Assembly (NCBI GenBank): GCA_013003555.1
Contig: JABDIV010000090.1
Coordinates: 124,001-188,000 of the forward strand
DNA from: Flavobacteriaceae bacterium
GTDB taxonomy: Bacteria; Bacteroidota; Bacteroidia; Flavobacteriales; Flavobacteriaceae
Direction of reading: 5' to 3'
Length of the DNA: 64,000 nucleotides
Part shown: piece after piece, positions 35,014 to 45,200 of the stretch
Position numbering within the stretch: the first letter of the stretch is position 1
Layout of the letters: every line of letters begins with the position of its first letter
Translations under genes and position numbers: made by a program
The notes under the pieces: model-generated
The model's database searches: none
What the model was told of the DNA's origin: nothing
What the model saw: the letters and a program-made list of their open reading frames with translations, nothing else

Positions 35014-37422
35014 TTAATTTCTTAATGGTTTACCGGTTTTTAACATGTGTTGAATACGTTCCAGCGTTTTTCGTTCTGTACAAAGACTTAAAAAGGCCTC
35101 TCGCTCCAGATCCAGCAAATAGCGTTCACTGACCAATGTTGGTTCAGACAGATCACCACCTGCCATGACATAAGCCAATTTGTTTGCGATCTTTTTATCA
35201 TGTTCCGAAATATATTTTCCAGCTTCCATCGAGTCGGTTCCAACCAGGAACATCCCTAAGGCCTGCTTACCCAAAACTTTGATATCGGAACGTTGAATGG
35301 GCTTGGTATAACCTTGTTCTGACAGGAGTTTGGCATAAGATTTTGCCATAGCTAGTTGCCGGTCTTTATTGACAACAACAATGTCTTTGCCTTTTTGCAA
35401 AACACCAAAGTCAAAGGCTTCATATGCCGAGGTTGCTACTTTTGCCATTCCAATAGCGAGGAAATATTCCTGAAGAACATTGAGCTCGACGTCATTTTTA
35501 TGGAAGGTGTCTGAAGCCCTCAAGGTCATTTCTTTTGAACCCCCACCGCCGGGAATAACACCCACGCCAAATTCTACCAGTCCTATATAAGTTTCGGCTG
35601 CGGCCACGACCTTATCGGCATGCATTGACAGCTCGCAACCACCTCCAAGGGTCATGCCGTGAGGAGCTGCTACCGTTGGAACAGATGAATACCGCATGCG
35701 CATCATAGTATCCTGGAAATACTTGATAGCCATGTTGAGCTCATCGTATTCTTGCTCGACCGCCATCATAAATATCATACCTATATTGGCACCAACTGAA
35801 AAATTTGCAGCCTGATTTCCAACTACTAAGCCCTGAAAATCGGCCTCAGCAAGGTCAATTGCCTTATTTAATCCGGCGAGTACATCTCCGCCTATGGTAT
35901 TCATTTTCGATTGGAACTCAACATTTATTATACCGTCACCAATATCTTCAATGACAACACCTGAATTCTTCCATACTTCATTCGACTTTCTGATATTGTC
36001 TAAGATGATGAAGGCATCCTGTCCAGGTTTTTTAATATGTGTTTTGCTTTTAATGTCATAAAAATGAGTGGCACCATCAACAACTGTATAGAACGACATA
36101 TGTCCCGAGGCTTTCATTTCATTGATCCAATCGGCAGGGGAGAGGCCAACATCTTTCATGATCGCGATTCCCTTGTCAAGACCTATTGCATCCCATATTT
36201 GGAAGGGTCCGTGCTCCCATCCAAAACCGGCCTTCATGGCATCGTCTATCTTGTAGAGTTCATCGGTTATTTCAGGAATGCGATTGGACACATATGCGAA
36301 CATTGCCGCGAAATTCTTTCTGTAGAATTCACCGGCTTTATCTTTTCCATCAACGAGAACAGGAAAACGATCGATCACCTTATCGATCGACTTGGTCAAT
36401 TCCAATGTTCCAAACGATGCTCTCTTTTTTGAGCGATATTCTAAAGTATCAAGATCGAGTGATAAAATCTCTTTTTTGCCATCAGCCGACACGTTCTTTT
36501 TATAAAAACCTTGTCCCGATTTACTTCCAAGCCATTTATTGGCCATCATGGATTCGATAAAATCCGGTATTTTAAATAAATCATGCGCCTCATCATCTGG
36601 ACAGTTTTCATAAATACCGTTCGCCACGTGCACCAGAGTATCTAATCCAACAACATCTACGGTTCGGAATGTTGCCGATTTCGGTCGCCCGATTACAGGC
36701 CCGGTAAGTTTATCGACTTCCTCAATGGTCAATCCCAGATCCTTCACCTGATGAAAGAGAGACTGGATTCCAAAAATTCCAATACGGTTACCGATAAAGG
36801 CAGGAGTGTCTTTGGCTACTACCGAGGTTTTTCCAAGGAATTGTTCACCGTATCCATTTAAAAAATCGAGAACCTCTGTTTTGGTTTTGGGTCCGGGAAT
36901 GATTTCAAATAGTTTCAGGTATCGCGCCGGATTAAAGAAGTGAGTACCGCAGAAATGGGCCTGAAAGTCTTCGCTTCGCCCATCGCTCATAAATTTGATC
37001 GGTATTCCTGATGTGTTAGAAGTGATCAATGTTCCCGGAGTTCTATGGGTATCCAGTTTTTCAAAAACCTGCTTCTTAATATCAAGGCGTTCAACAACGA
37101 CTTCGATGATCCAATCGACTTCGGAAACCTTTGAAATATCATCTTCAAGGTTTCCAGTCCTGATGCGGCTGGCAAATTTCTGATGATAAATGGGGGATGG
37201 TTTTGACTTCAATGCATTTCGAAGTGAATCATTAACCAATCGATTTCTTACCACTTTGTCTTCAAGGGTCAGACCTTTATCTTTCTCATTGGCCGTCAGT
37301 TCTCTGGGAACTATATCTAACAGCAAAACTTCGACACCGATATTTGCAAAATGACAAGCGATCCCGCTTCCCATAATACCGGAACCGATTACGGCTATCT
37401 TATTAATTGTTCGTTTACTCAT
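35014..37422 (-). CDS. fadN: 3-hydroxyacyl-CoA dehydrogenase/enoyl-CoA hydratase (FadN type)
   Basis: 802 residues. The NAD-binding dehydrogenase comes first (GSGIMGSGIACHFANIG at about 13-29; HFFNPARYLKLFEI; SNTSGIP), then two C-terminal dehydrogenase domains, then the crotonase domain at about 490-690 with SVGANIGMIF and GMTLGGGCELSMHADKV. This order is the reverse of E. coli FadB and matches Bacillus FadN. The active-site Glu equivalents of hydratase are not fully resolved by eye. It performs the hydration and oxidation steps. It lies 1 base after marR and starts the enzyme part of the operon. Confidence 0.93.
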   Translation of the reverse strand: MSKRTINKIAVIGSGIMGSGIACHFANIGVEVLLLDIVPRELTANEKDKGLTLEDKVVRNRLVNDSLRNALKSKPSPIYHQKFASRIRTGNLEDDISKVSEVDWIIEVVVERLDIKKQVFEKLDTHRTPGTLITSNTSGIPIKFMSDGRSEDFQAHFCGTHFFNPARYLKLFEIIPGPKTKTEVLDFLNGYGEQFLGKTSVVAKDTPAFIGNRIGIFGIQSLFHQVKDLGLTIEEVDKLTGPVIGRPKSATFRTVDVVGLDTLVHVANGIYENCPDDEAHDLFKIPDFIESMMANKWLGSKSGQGFYKKNVSADGKKEILSLDLDTLEYRSKKRASFGTLELTKSIDKVIDRFPVLVDGKDKAGEFYRKNFAAMFAYVSNRIPEITDELYKIDDAMKAGFGWEHGPFQIWDAIGLDKGIAIMKDVGLSPADWINEMKASGHMSFYTVVDGATHFYDIKSKTHIKKPGQDAFIILDNIRKSNEVWKNSGVVIEDIGDGIINVEFQSKMNTIGGDVLAGLNKAIDLAEADFQGLVVGNQAANFSVGANIGMIFMMAVEQEYDELNMAIKYFQDTMMRMRYSSVPTVAAPHGMTLGGGCELSMHADKVVAAAETYIGLVEFGVGVIPGGGGSKEMTLRASDTFHKNDVELNVLQEYFLAIGMAKVATSAYEAFDFGVLQKGKDIVVVNKDRQLAMAKSYAKLLSEQGYTKPIQRSDIKVLGKQALGMFLVGTDSMEAGKYISEHDKKIANKLAYVMAGGDLSEPTLVSERYLLDLEREAFLSLCTERKTLERIQHMLKTGKPLRN

Positions 37423-37423
37423 A

Positions 37424-37876
37424 TTATTTCACTGGTGAATTCTGGTTGTATATCTTTTTATTTGCTATCATTTCGTTAATCACTTCAGTCACTTCGTAGA
37501 AGTGATTTATTTTTTCATCGGTAAGATGTTGCCTGATGGTCTGATTAAAGGTTAAGACACGTTCCTTTGAATATTCGCGCTTCTCTCTGCCAAATTCGGT
37601 GAGATGAATCAGGACGCTTCTTCCGTCATTCGGATTCGGTCTTCGTTCTATTAAACCACGTTCTTCCATACTTTTTAATATGCGTGACAAACTGGTGGCT
37701 TCAATGCCCATTTTCGGACCCAATGCAGTAGATGGCGTTCCATCCTCGGGATCGATACTTAAGAGGGTAAATCCTGTGGCCATGGTACTTTCGAACTTGG
37801 CGGCCTCTTCATTATACATCTTTTTAACCGATAACCAGGTAGTACGCAATACGTAATCAATTGTCTTTTCTTTCAT
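37424..37876 (-). CDS. MarR family regulator of the fad operon
   Basis: 150 residues with a winged-helix core: DGTPSTALGPKMGIEATSLSRILKSMEERGLIERRPNPNDGRSVLIHLTEFG-type arrangement, with the recognition helix at about 60-75 and the wing RRPNPNDGRS. It is the first gene of the fadNAE operon, 1 base before fadN. A perfect 26-bp palindrome covers its promoter, so autorepression relieved by an acyl-CoA or fatty acid is the likely mode; the ligand is inferred from context. Confidence 0.9.
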   Translation of the reverse strand: MKEKTIDYVLRTTWLSVKKMYNEEAAKFESTMATGFTLLSIDPEDGTPSTALGPKMGIEATSLSRILKSMEERGLIERRPNPNDGRSVLIHLTEFGREKREYSKERVLTFNQTIRQHLTDEKINHFYEVTEVINEMIANKKIYNQNSPVK

Positions 37877-37893
37877 AGGAAGATCTGTGACCT

Positions 37894-37931
37894 CAAATAT
37901 ACAAAAATTTATTATGCATGCATAATAAATT
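37894..37931 (-). promoter_or_regulatory. marR-fadNAE promoter with 26-bp palindromic operator
   Basis: A perfect inverted repeat spans 37906-37931; its core is TTATGCATGCATAA. On the minus strand the -7 box TATATTTG (37901-37894) starts 4 bases after it, and TATG at 37924-37921 stands at the -33 position with a 19-base spacer. The palindrome therefore covers the -33 box and spacer, the place of a repressor. The marR ATG is at 37876. Confidence 0.8.
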
Positions 37932-37982
37932 AATAAAATTTAATCGTATTTATAAGACTAAGAGTTGAATAGAGAAGGCGTG

Positions 37983-39755
37983 TTAAGAACGGTAGATATT
38001 TTCGTAAAGAGCAAGGTATTTCTCTTTAATTTTATCGCGTTTCATTTTCATGGTAGGTGTGAGGTGACCACCATCTATCGACCATATTTCAGGGGTAAGT
38101 TCGAATCGTTTTATCTGTTCCCACTTGCCAAATTTAGCATTACACTTATCGATTTCCTTTTGAAATCTTGCGATGATTATTTCGGAGTTGGCAATTTCTT
38201 CAAGAGAGGTTCCAACATTCACTTCCTTGCGTTCAATCCAATCGCGAACGAAATCGAAGTTGGGTTGAATCAATGCTGCCGGCATTTTTTCACCTTCACC
38301 AACAACCATGATCTGTTCGATAAACCTCGATTGTTTTAATTCATTTTCCAAGAGTGTTGGGATTACATATTTTCCTCCGGATGTTTTGAACATTTCCTTT
38401 TTCCGACCTGTAATTTTTAAAAATCCGTCCTCATCGATCATACCCTTATCACCAGTATGGAAATACTCACCGCTCATCACTTCAGCCGTAAGATCAGGGT
38501 CCTTATAATAGCCCATCATAACATTGGGCCCTTTAATTAAGATCTCCCCGTCATCAGCTATTTTGACTTCAATATCATCGATCGGTCGTCCTACTGTACC
38601 CACCTTATAAAATCCGTCCTTATACATACCGACCGATACAACCGGAGATGTTTCTGTCAAACCATACCCCTCCATAACCTGTATTCCTGCAGCGCTGAAG
38701 ATGCGAGAAAGTCTGGGTTGAAGTGCCGCACTTCCAGAAACCATTGTTTTGAGATTTCCACCCAGTGCCGCCTGCCATTTACTAAATATCAATTTACGGG
38801 CAATATTCAATCGATAGCCGTACCACCAGCCATTTTGTTCATAAGGTTCCCATTTCTCTCCAAGTCGAACAGCCCAATAAAAGAGCATTTTCTTAATACC
38901 CCCGAGTTCTTCTCCCTTGGCAAATATTTTATCGAATAATTTTTCGAGCAGCCTCGGGACAACACTCATCAATTTTGGTTTGACCTCCCGGATATTTTCA
39001 CCTATTTTTTCGATACTCTCAGCATAGTAAATTGTCGTGCCCGCATACTGGTAGACATATATAAGCACGCGTTCAAAAATGTGACAAATGGGGAGGAAAC
39101 TCAGCACTGTTGTCCCCGGGCTGATGTCGGGCAACCGCTTGATCGAGTCAAGTGCATTCTTGGTGATATTGTGATGGGATAACATGACCCCTTTTGGCCT
39201 TCCTGTTGTTCCTGAGGTATAGATAATCGTCGCGAGATCTTCAGGCCTGACCTCAGCTTTGCGCGCTTCAACTTCTTTCTGATTCGATTCTTCCTTTCCG
39301 ATTTCAAATAACTCAGAGTAGTGCTTACAACCTTCAATTTTATCGAACGAGTAAACTTCTTTAAGCTGCGTATTTGCTTTTACCTTATTCACTTTTTCAA
39401 GTACTTCCGAATCAGATACGAAGCAGTAGATAGATTCACTGTGATTAAGTACATATTCGTAATCTTCGGCTGAAATAGTGGGATAAATCGGAATATTCTG
39501 CGCTCCCACCTGTAAAATACCGATATCCATGATATTCCATTCGGTTCGGTTAGTCGATGAAATCACGGCGATTTTATCATTTTTCTGAACGCCCATTTTT
39601 AGAAGGGCCCGACTAACTGCATTGGCCTTGTCGATATATTCCCGTGAGGAGGTTTCGATCCACTTACCGTCCTTTTTTGTTACGAATGCTGCATCAAGAT
39701 TATGTTTATCAAGCTGATAATAGGCGAAATCAAAAAGCCTTGTAATCTCAGTCAT
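37983..39755 (-). CDS. long-chain acyl-CoA synthetase (AMP-forming)
   Basis: 590 residues. Motifs of the adenylating family: TIIYTSGTTGRPKGVMLSHH (about 172-191), GYGLTETSP in the middle, GEYFHTGDKGMID and the late ITGRKKEMFKTSGGKYV with the catalytic Lys region. The form is that of FadD15-like long-chain fatty acid:CoA ligases. It supplies acyl-CoA to the fadNAE enzymes just downstream on the same strand; 106 bases with the marR promoter separate them, so it is probably a separate transcript that may read through. Confidence 0.92.
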   Translation of the reverse strand: MTEITRLFDFAYYQLDKHNLDAAFVTKKDGKWIETSSREYIDKANAVSRALLKMGVQKNDKIAVISSTNRTEWNIMDIGILQVGAQNIPIYPTISAEDYEYVLNHSESIYCFVSDSEVLEKVNKVKANTQLKEVYSFDKIEGCKHYSELFEIGKEESNQKEVEARKAEVRPEDLATIIYTSGTTGRPKGVMLSHHNITKNALDSIKRLPDISPGTTVLSFLPICHIFERVLIYVYQYAGTTIYYAESIEKIGENIREVKPKLMSVVPRLLEKLFDKIFAKGEELGGIKKMLFYWAVRLGEKWEPYEQNGWWYGYRLNIARKLIFSKWQAALGGNLKTMVSGSAALQPRLSRIFSAAGIQVMEGYGLTETSPVVSVGMYKDGFYKVGTVGRPIDDIEVKIADDGEILIKGPNVMMGYYKDPDLTAEVMSGEYFHTGDKGMIDEDGFLKITGRKKEMFKTSGGKYVIPTLLENELKQSRFIEQIMVVGEGEKMPAALIQPNFDFVRDWIERKEVNVGTSLEEIANSEIIIARFQKEIDKCNAKFGKWEQIKRFELTPEIWSIDGGHLTPTMKMKRDKIKEKYLALYENIYRS

Positions 39756-39832
39756 AGAATTGGTTAATTAAGGTGCTATGCAAAGTATGAAAATTATATA
39801 GCTTTTCAAATTCCCATTAAAGTCGCTCAATA

Positions 39833-42226
39833 TTAATCAATAATGATTTTGAAAACCTGTTGTTTAGTATTGGTTTGAAGTTGTAAGATATATAATCCGC
39901 TTGCAAAACCACTTAGATCAAGTCTGCTTGAGCCCGTAAGTTCAGCCTGATACATGATTTGTTGGCCATGTATGGAATATAAAGTGGCCGAATAATCGTG
40001 AGCCGTGGATTTAATATAAATCTCATCATTTACCGGATTGGGATAAATTGTGATGTCGTCAAATTCAGATTCATTCAAACTGAGATTGTCCTGAATAATT
40101 TTGACCTCTAGATCATCGAAATAAAAACCATCTTCACGCACACTTCCATCCGAGACCAGATTAAAGCGCAACAATATAAATTGATTGAGGTAATCACTTA
40201 AATCAATGCTTTCCAATACCCAATCGGTCTGAAAACCGTCATAAACAGGTTCATTTGTAGCCCCCGATTGATTCCCCGAACCATTATTGGTAAATAGTCC
40301 GCACTGAGGTATCCAACTCAATCCATTGTCGGTTGAAACTTCAATTTGCGCATAATCGAAACCGTCCTCGATTTCCCATTTGGCTTGAAAACTGAGATTT
40401 GCAGCTATAGCACCTGTCAAATCAATTGGATTGATAAGGACAATATCTGAATTTGCGTTATTAGCATAAACCGTATTTGGGGAGTCGGTTATTGAACTAT
40501 TGGCAGAAACAAAATCTTCGGTTGTGGCCGACCATGATGTCAGGTTCCAGTTTGGGATCACATCGTCCCCGGGATCGTTTAAAAGTGTTACGGGCTGACC
40601 GAAATAACGCGTTACTAATATCGTCTTTTCGAATAATCCGTTATCAATGATCAACTCGTAGGTCACCTCATCTCCCGGATTGATAAGCGGATCAAGGTTC
40701 AAACTAATAGTATTGGAAATACTTTCCATAAAATTTAAACCGTTATGAGAGACAGCTGATCCAACGGAGACGATGTTGGTTGATATTGGATTAACACTTA
40801 CGGTAAAATTTCCAGGATCCTGCAACCCGAGTCGTTGGATTTCATAATTGGCTTGAGAAGATGATGAATTTATAAACGGGTCAGATGTGTTTATAATAGT
40901 GCCATAATTACCAACAAGTTGTGCCGCTGTTAAATTGGTAAACATCATGTCTTTACATATGGATTCGATATTCGCCTGGGCCGGCCAGAAACTGGTTGAT
41001 ATTTCAGGTGTCATAGCAAAGATTTTCTGATGGGTACCCACAGTTCCGTACATGAAATCATCACTATCTCCGGCAAAAGGAAAATCACGAATGGGAGTGT
41101 AGCCATTTTCAGAAACAAGAACCTCGGTAATGCCCCGAAAGATATCATCATCCGGGGTTGGGACATCGTCATATCCGAAAGGATAATACACCAGTTCTCC
41201 GAAAGTATGGTTGTTTAAAGCTAAAACAAAATCATGTTGTTCAACAAACCACTTTATAGCCTGATTTTCAACTTCCGAAAAAGGCCCGGTTCCATGATAA
41301 AGAGATGAACTCGGATTGGCGGACGAGCCTGGCCCACCCCAGGTAGTGTTGTTGGGATCACCATTAATATGGTAATCATAATTTCGGTTGTTATCAACAC
41401 CATTGGTGTTTTTTCTGTTCTTTCTCCAGAGTCCGCCACCATTCGGTGCTGTAAGTTCGTTGTATAAATACCCATCAGGATTAACAACAGGAACGAAATA
41501 GAGCTCTGTATTTTCAACAATGGCCTGAACTTCTGGATCTGAGTTATAATTCTCAAGAAGGTACCACATATAGAACAGCAATTGTGAAAGACTTGCTGGC
41601 TCCCGTGCATGGTGAATAGAGGTATATAAAATCTGGGGTTCACCCTCGGAATTCGAGTTGGGATTATCACTTATTTTAACCCATTGAATAGTATTGCCGC
41701 CAATAGGAGGATTCGTTCCATTATTCGCGGTGCCTTCTGTCGTGAATGTGCTTATGTTTGCCCGCGAGCTGATCAGGTTAGGATATAATGCGGCCATATC
41801 ATCCAATTCCTGTAAAACCTGTGAATAGGTATAGTAACCTCCAAAATTAGATGCCGGCCAGACATTAAAATTTACCGGAGTTTGATAATTGCTTCCGGAA
41901 TTTATACAATCGGCATTCTGAGTGGTTCTTGCAACATCAGAAGGTTTGTTCTGTTCTAGATAGAAGTTGGCTACGTCTTCGATAAGAATCTCGATCAGGT
42001 AGCCATTTTCCCTGGCCCGATTTATCTCTGATGACGAAAAATCTGATTCGATATATACATTCGGCTTTTTTATGCCATGATCAACCGGAAGTCCGAGATC
42101 ACCCAAATGATGAAGTTCGCTCTGGGATTGAAAATAAATGCGGGCACGATGATGTTTTTCTACTTCAACCTGGGCATAATTGATCGTAAAGCACACCAGG
42201 AAAGCAAGAAAAATCAACTTCTTCAT
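39833..42226 (-). CDS. secreted M14 zinc carboxypeptidase with T9SS sorting domain
   Basis: 797 residues. A signal peptide (LIFLAFLVCFTINYAQ) and a propeptide-like region (20-115) precede the M14 domain (about 120-430) with the zinc motif His206-x2-Glu209 in SIHHAREPAS, substrate-binding RKNRKNTNGVDNNRNYDYH (Arg), the third ligand in LALNNHTFGELVYYPFG and the catalytic Glu in MTPEISTSFWP. A beta-sandwich region follows, then a type A C-terminal sorting domain (about 720-797: DDITIYPNPVNDEIYIKS, GLYILQLQT, KIIID). It is therefore secreted by the type IX system and digests peptides outside the cell. Confidence 0.93.
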   Translation of the reverse strand: MKKLIFLAFLVCFTINYAQVEVEKHHRARIYFQSQSELHHLGDLGLPVDHGIKKPNVYIESDFSSSEINRARENGYLIEILIEDVANFYLEQNKPSDVARTTQNADCINSGSNYQTPVNFNVWPASNFGGYYTYSQVLQELDDMAALYPNLISSRANISTFTTEGTANNGTNPPIGGNTIQWVKISDNPNSNSEGEPQILYTSIHHAREPASLSQLLFYMWYLLENYNSDPEVQAIVENTELYFVPVVNPDGYLYNELTAPNGGGLWRKNRKNTNGVDNNRNYDYHINGDPNNTTWGGPGSSANPSSSLYHGTGPFSEVENQAIKWFVEQHDFVLALNNHTFGELVYYPFGYDDVPTPDDDIFRGITEVLVSENGYTPIRDFPFAGDSDDFMYGTVGTHQKIFAMTPEISTSFWPAQANIESICKDMMFTNLTAAQLVGNYGTIINTSDPFINSSSSQANYEIQRLGLQDPGNFTVSVNPISTNIVSVGSAVSHNGLNFMESISNTISLNLDPLINPGDEVTYELIIDNGLFEKTILVTRYFGQPVTLLNDPGDDVIPNWNLTSWSATTEDFVSANSSITDSPNTVYANNANSDIVLINPIDLTGAIAANLSFQAKWEIEDGFDYAQIEVSTDNGLSWIPQCGLFTNNGSGNQSGATNEPVYDGFQTDWVLESIDLSDYLNQFILLRFNLVSDGSVREDGFYFDDLEVKIIQDNLSLNESEFDDITIYPNPVNDEIYIKSTAHDYSATLYSIHGQQIMYQAELTGSSRLDLSGFASGLYILQLQTNTKQQVFKIIID

Positions 42227-42256
42227 AGAGATATAAATTTCTTAAAGATAGCCAAA

Positions 42257-45200
42257 TTAGTGATAATCTTCAATCCACTTTCTTGCATTGACAAAGGCCT
42301 CAACCCATGGAGAAACATCGTCTTTATGTGCCTCGGGATAATAGGCCCAGTTCCAGGGATATGTCGATCGTTCAATGTGTGGCATGGTCACTAAATGTCT
42401 GCCTGAGGCATCACACATCATCGCGGTATTAAAATCTGAACCGTTTGGATTTGCCGGATAATCTGCATAGCCGTATTTGGCAATTATATTATACCGATCT
42501 TCAGAATAGGGCAGATCGAATTTACCTTCACCATGACTGATCCAAACTCCGAGAGTCGTTCCTTCCAGCGTTGACAGCATTACTGAATTATTGTCTTTTA
42601 TGGTCACTGAAGTAAAAGCGCTTTCGTGTTTATGCGAATCGTTAAAGGTCATTTTACCATGTATCTCATGATCGGGATTAATTTCTTCGAGTTCCATAAA
42701 GAGCTGGCATCCGTTACATATACCAATCGAAAGTGTATCTTCACGTTTGAAGAAATTTTGCAATGCGTTATTTGCTTTATCATTGTATAAGAAAGCACCG
42801 GCCCATCCCTTTGCCGATCCCAAAACGTCGGAATTACTAAAACCACCAACGGCACCTATAAATTTAATGTCTTCAAGGGTTTCCCTTCCGCTGATCAAAT
42901 CGGTCATATGAACGTCCTTGACATCAAAGCCAGCCATATGCATAATATTGGCCAATTCCCGCTCGCTATTGCTCCCTTTTTCCCTAAGAACAGCGGCTTT
43001 CGGCCTGTCAGCTACAGCACTTATATCGGGTCGCCTTCCGTTGAAATGATCCGGAAATTTATAAACTAACGGCTGCTTCTTATAGGTTTCAAAACGTGTC
43101 TTGGCCAAATCACCTGCGGTTTGCTGTTGATCTAATAAAACAGAAGTTTTATACCATACATCCTTTAAACGGGATACCGACATGGTGAAGACTTCTTTAT
43201 TGTTTATGATGCTTAAGACATCGGTTTTATTGACATGTCCAATTTTTTTGGCTGATATACCCGCATCCTCAAAAGTTTTTTCTACAGAACTGTCTGTAGC
43301 CTGGAAGACAATCGACGCGTTCTCAGCGAATAGCATTTTTATCGAATCAACCGCACCGAGCTCCGATAAATCCAATTCGGCACCCAATCCGGGTTCGGCA
43401 AAACACATTTCAAGCAGCGTTGTGATCAAACCACCTGAAGCGACATCATGTCCGGCAAGGATCTTGCCTTTTCTTATCAAATCCTGGATGGTATTAAAAA
43501 CGACCTTCAGATAGTTCGCATCCTTCACATTTGGCGCATCCGGACCAATTCTGTTTCGGATTTGTGCAAAAGAGCTCCCGCCAATGCGATAATCATCCTG
43601 TGAAATGTTGATATGATATACAGGGCCGCCATCGGCTCTAAAAACAGGTTCAACAACTTTATCTATGGCATCGCAATGCGCTGCCGCTGAGATGATAACT
43701 GTTCCTGGTGCTAATACTTCACCATCGGGATATTTCTGCTTCATCGACAAGGAGTCCTTTCCTGTGGGAACGTTAATTCCCAAAGCGATAGAAAATTCAG
43801 AAACAGCCTTTACCGCTTCATATAGTCTGGCATCTTCGCCCTCATTCTTACAGGGCCACATCCAGTTGGCTGATAGGGAAACTCCTTTTATTCCGTCCTT
43901 GATAGGCGCCCAAATTATATTGGTCAATGCCTCAGTAATACTGTTTCTACTTCCGGCTACGGGATCGATAAGTCCAGATATGGGAGAATGCCCAATAGAT
44001 GTTGCTATCCCTTGTTTACTATTGAAGTCAATAGCTGATACGCCGCAGTTATTAAGTGGTAGTTGCAATTGTCCTGCACATTGTTGTTTCGCAACTTTGC
44101 CACCTACACAACGATCAACTTTATTGGTAAGCCAGTCTTTGCATGCCACTGCTTCGAGCTGAAGGACCTCATCGAGGTACGTATAGAAGTCTGAAGGATT
44201 GAAATCAACCGGCTTGTAATCCTGTTGAATGCTCGTATCCTTCATAATAGTTTGGGGTGAACTTCCAAACATATCGCTAAGTGCGAGATCCATGGGTTTG
44301 GCATTTCTTGAGGCCGATTCGAAGGTAAACCGGTTATCACCGGTAACATCTCCTACGGTGTACATGGGTGAGCGTTCACGATCGGCAATACGGTGGAGCA
44401 TTTCCAAATGTTCCTGGTCGATAACCAGTCCCATACGTTCCTGGGATTCGTTCCCGATAATTTCCTTATCGGAAAGTGTTGGGTCCCCTATCGGAAGCGC
44501 ATCCAGATCGATCTTTCCGCCGGTTTCCTCAACCAATTCTGAAAGGCAGTTCAAGTGACCTCCCGCTCCGTGGTCGTGAATAGAAACAATATAATTGGTT
44601 TCACTTTCAATCATTCCGCGAATAGCATTAGCAGCCCGTTTCTGCATTTCTGGATTCGAACGTTGAACTGCATTCAATTCAATACCGCTTTCAAACTCAC
44701 CCGTATCAGCCGATGAAACAGCGGCTCCTCCCATCCCTATACGGTAGTTCTCTCCACCCAGAATGACGATTTTATCGCCGGGTTGTGGTTTGCCTTTTTG
44801 GGCCTGGTCAGCCTTACCATATCCAATTCCGCCAGCAAGCATGATAACTTTGTCGTACCCAAGCTGTCGCTTATTTTCGTTGTGCTCGAAGGTTAGAACA
44901 GAACCACAAATGAGTGGTTGACCGAATTTATTACCGAAATCGGATGCCCCATTGGAGGCTTTTATCAGAATATCTAAGGGCGTTTGATAAAGCCATGGTC
45001 TGGCTTTAAACTTATGTTCCCAAGGTCGGTCCGCTTCTACCCGAGAGTATGCTGTCATGTAAACAGCAGTTCCGGCAAGGGGCAGAGAACCTTTTCCTCC
45101 GGCGAGCCGATCCCTTATTTCACCGCCAGATCCCGTTGCCGCTCCATTAAATGGTTCAACGGTGGTTGGAAAATTATGAGTTTCGGCTTTTAATGAAATT

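Noticed and set aside
37926-39755. The acyl-CoA ligase gene as part of the marR operon.
   Set aside because: It lies upstream of the marR promoter on the same strand, not between marR and fadN; it can join only by read-through.
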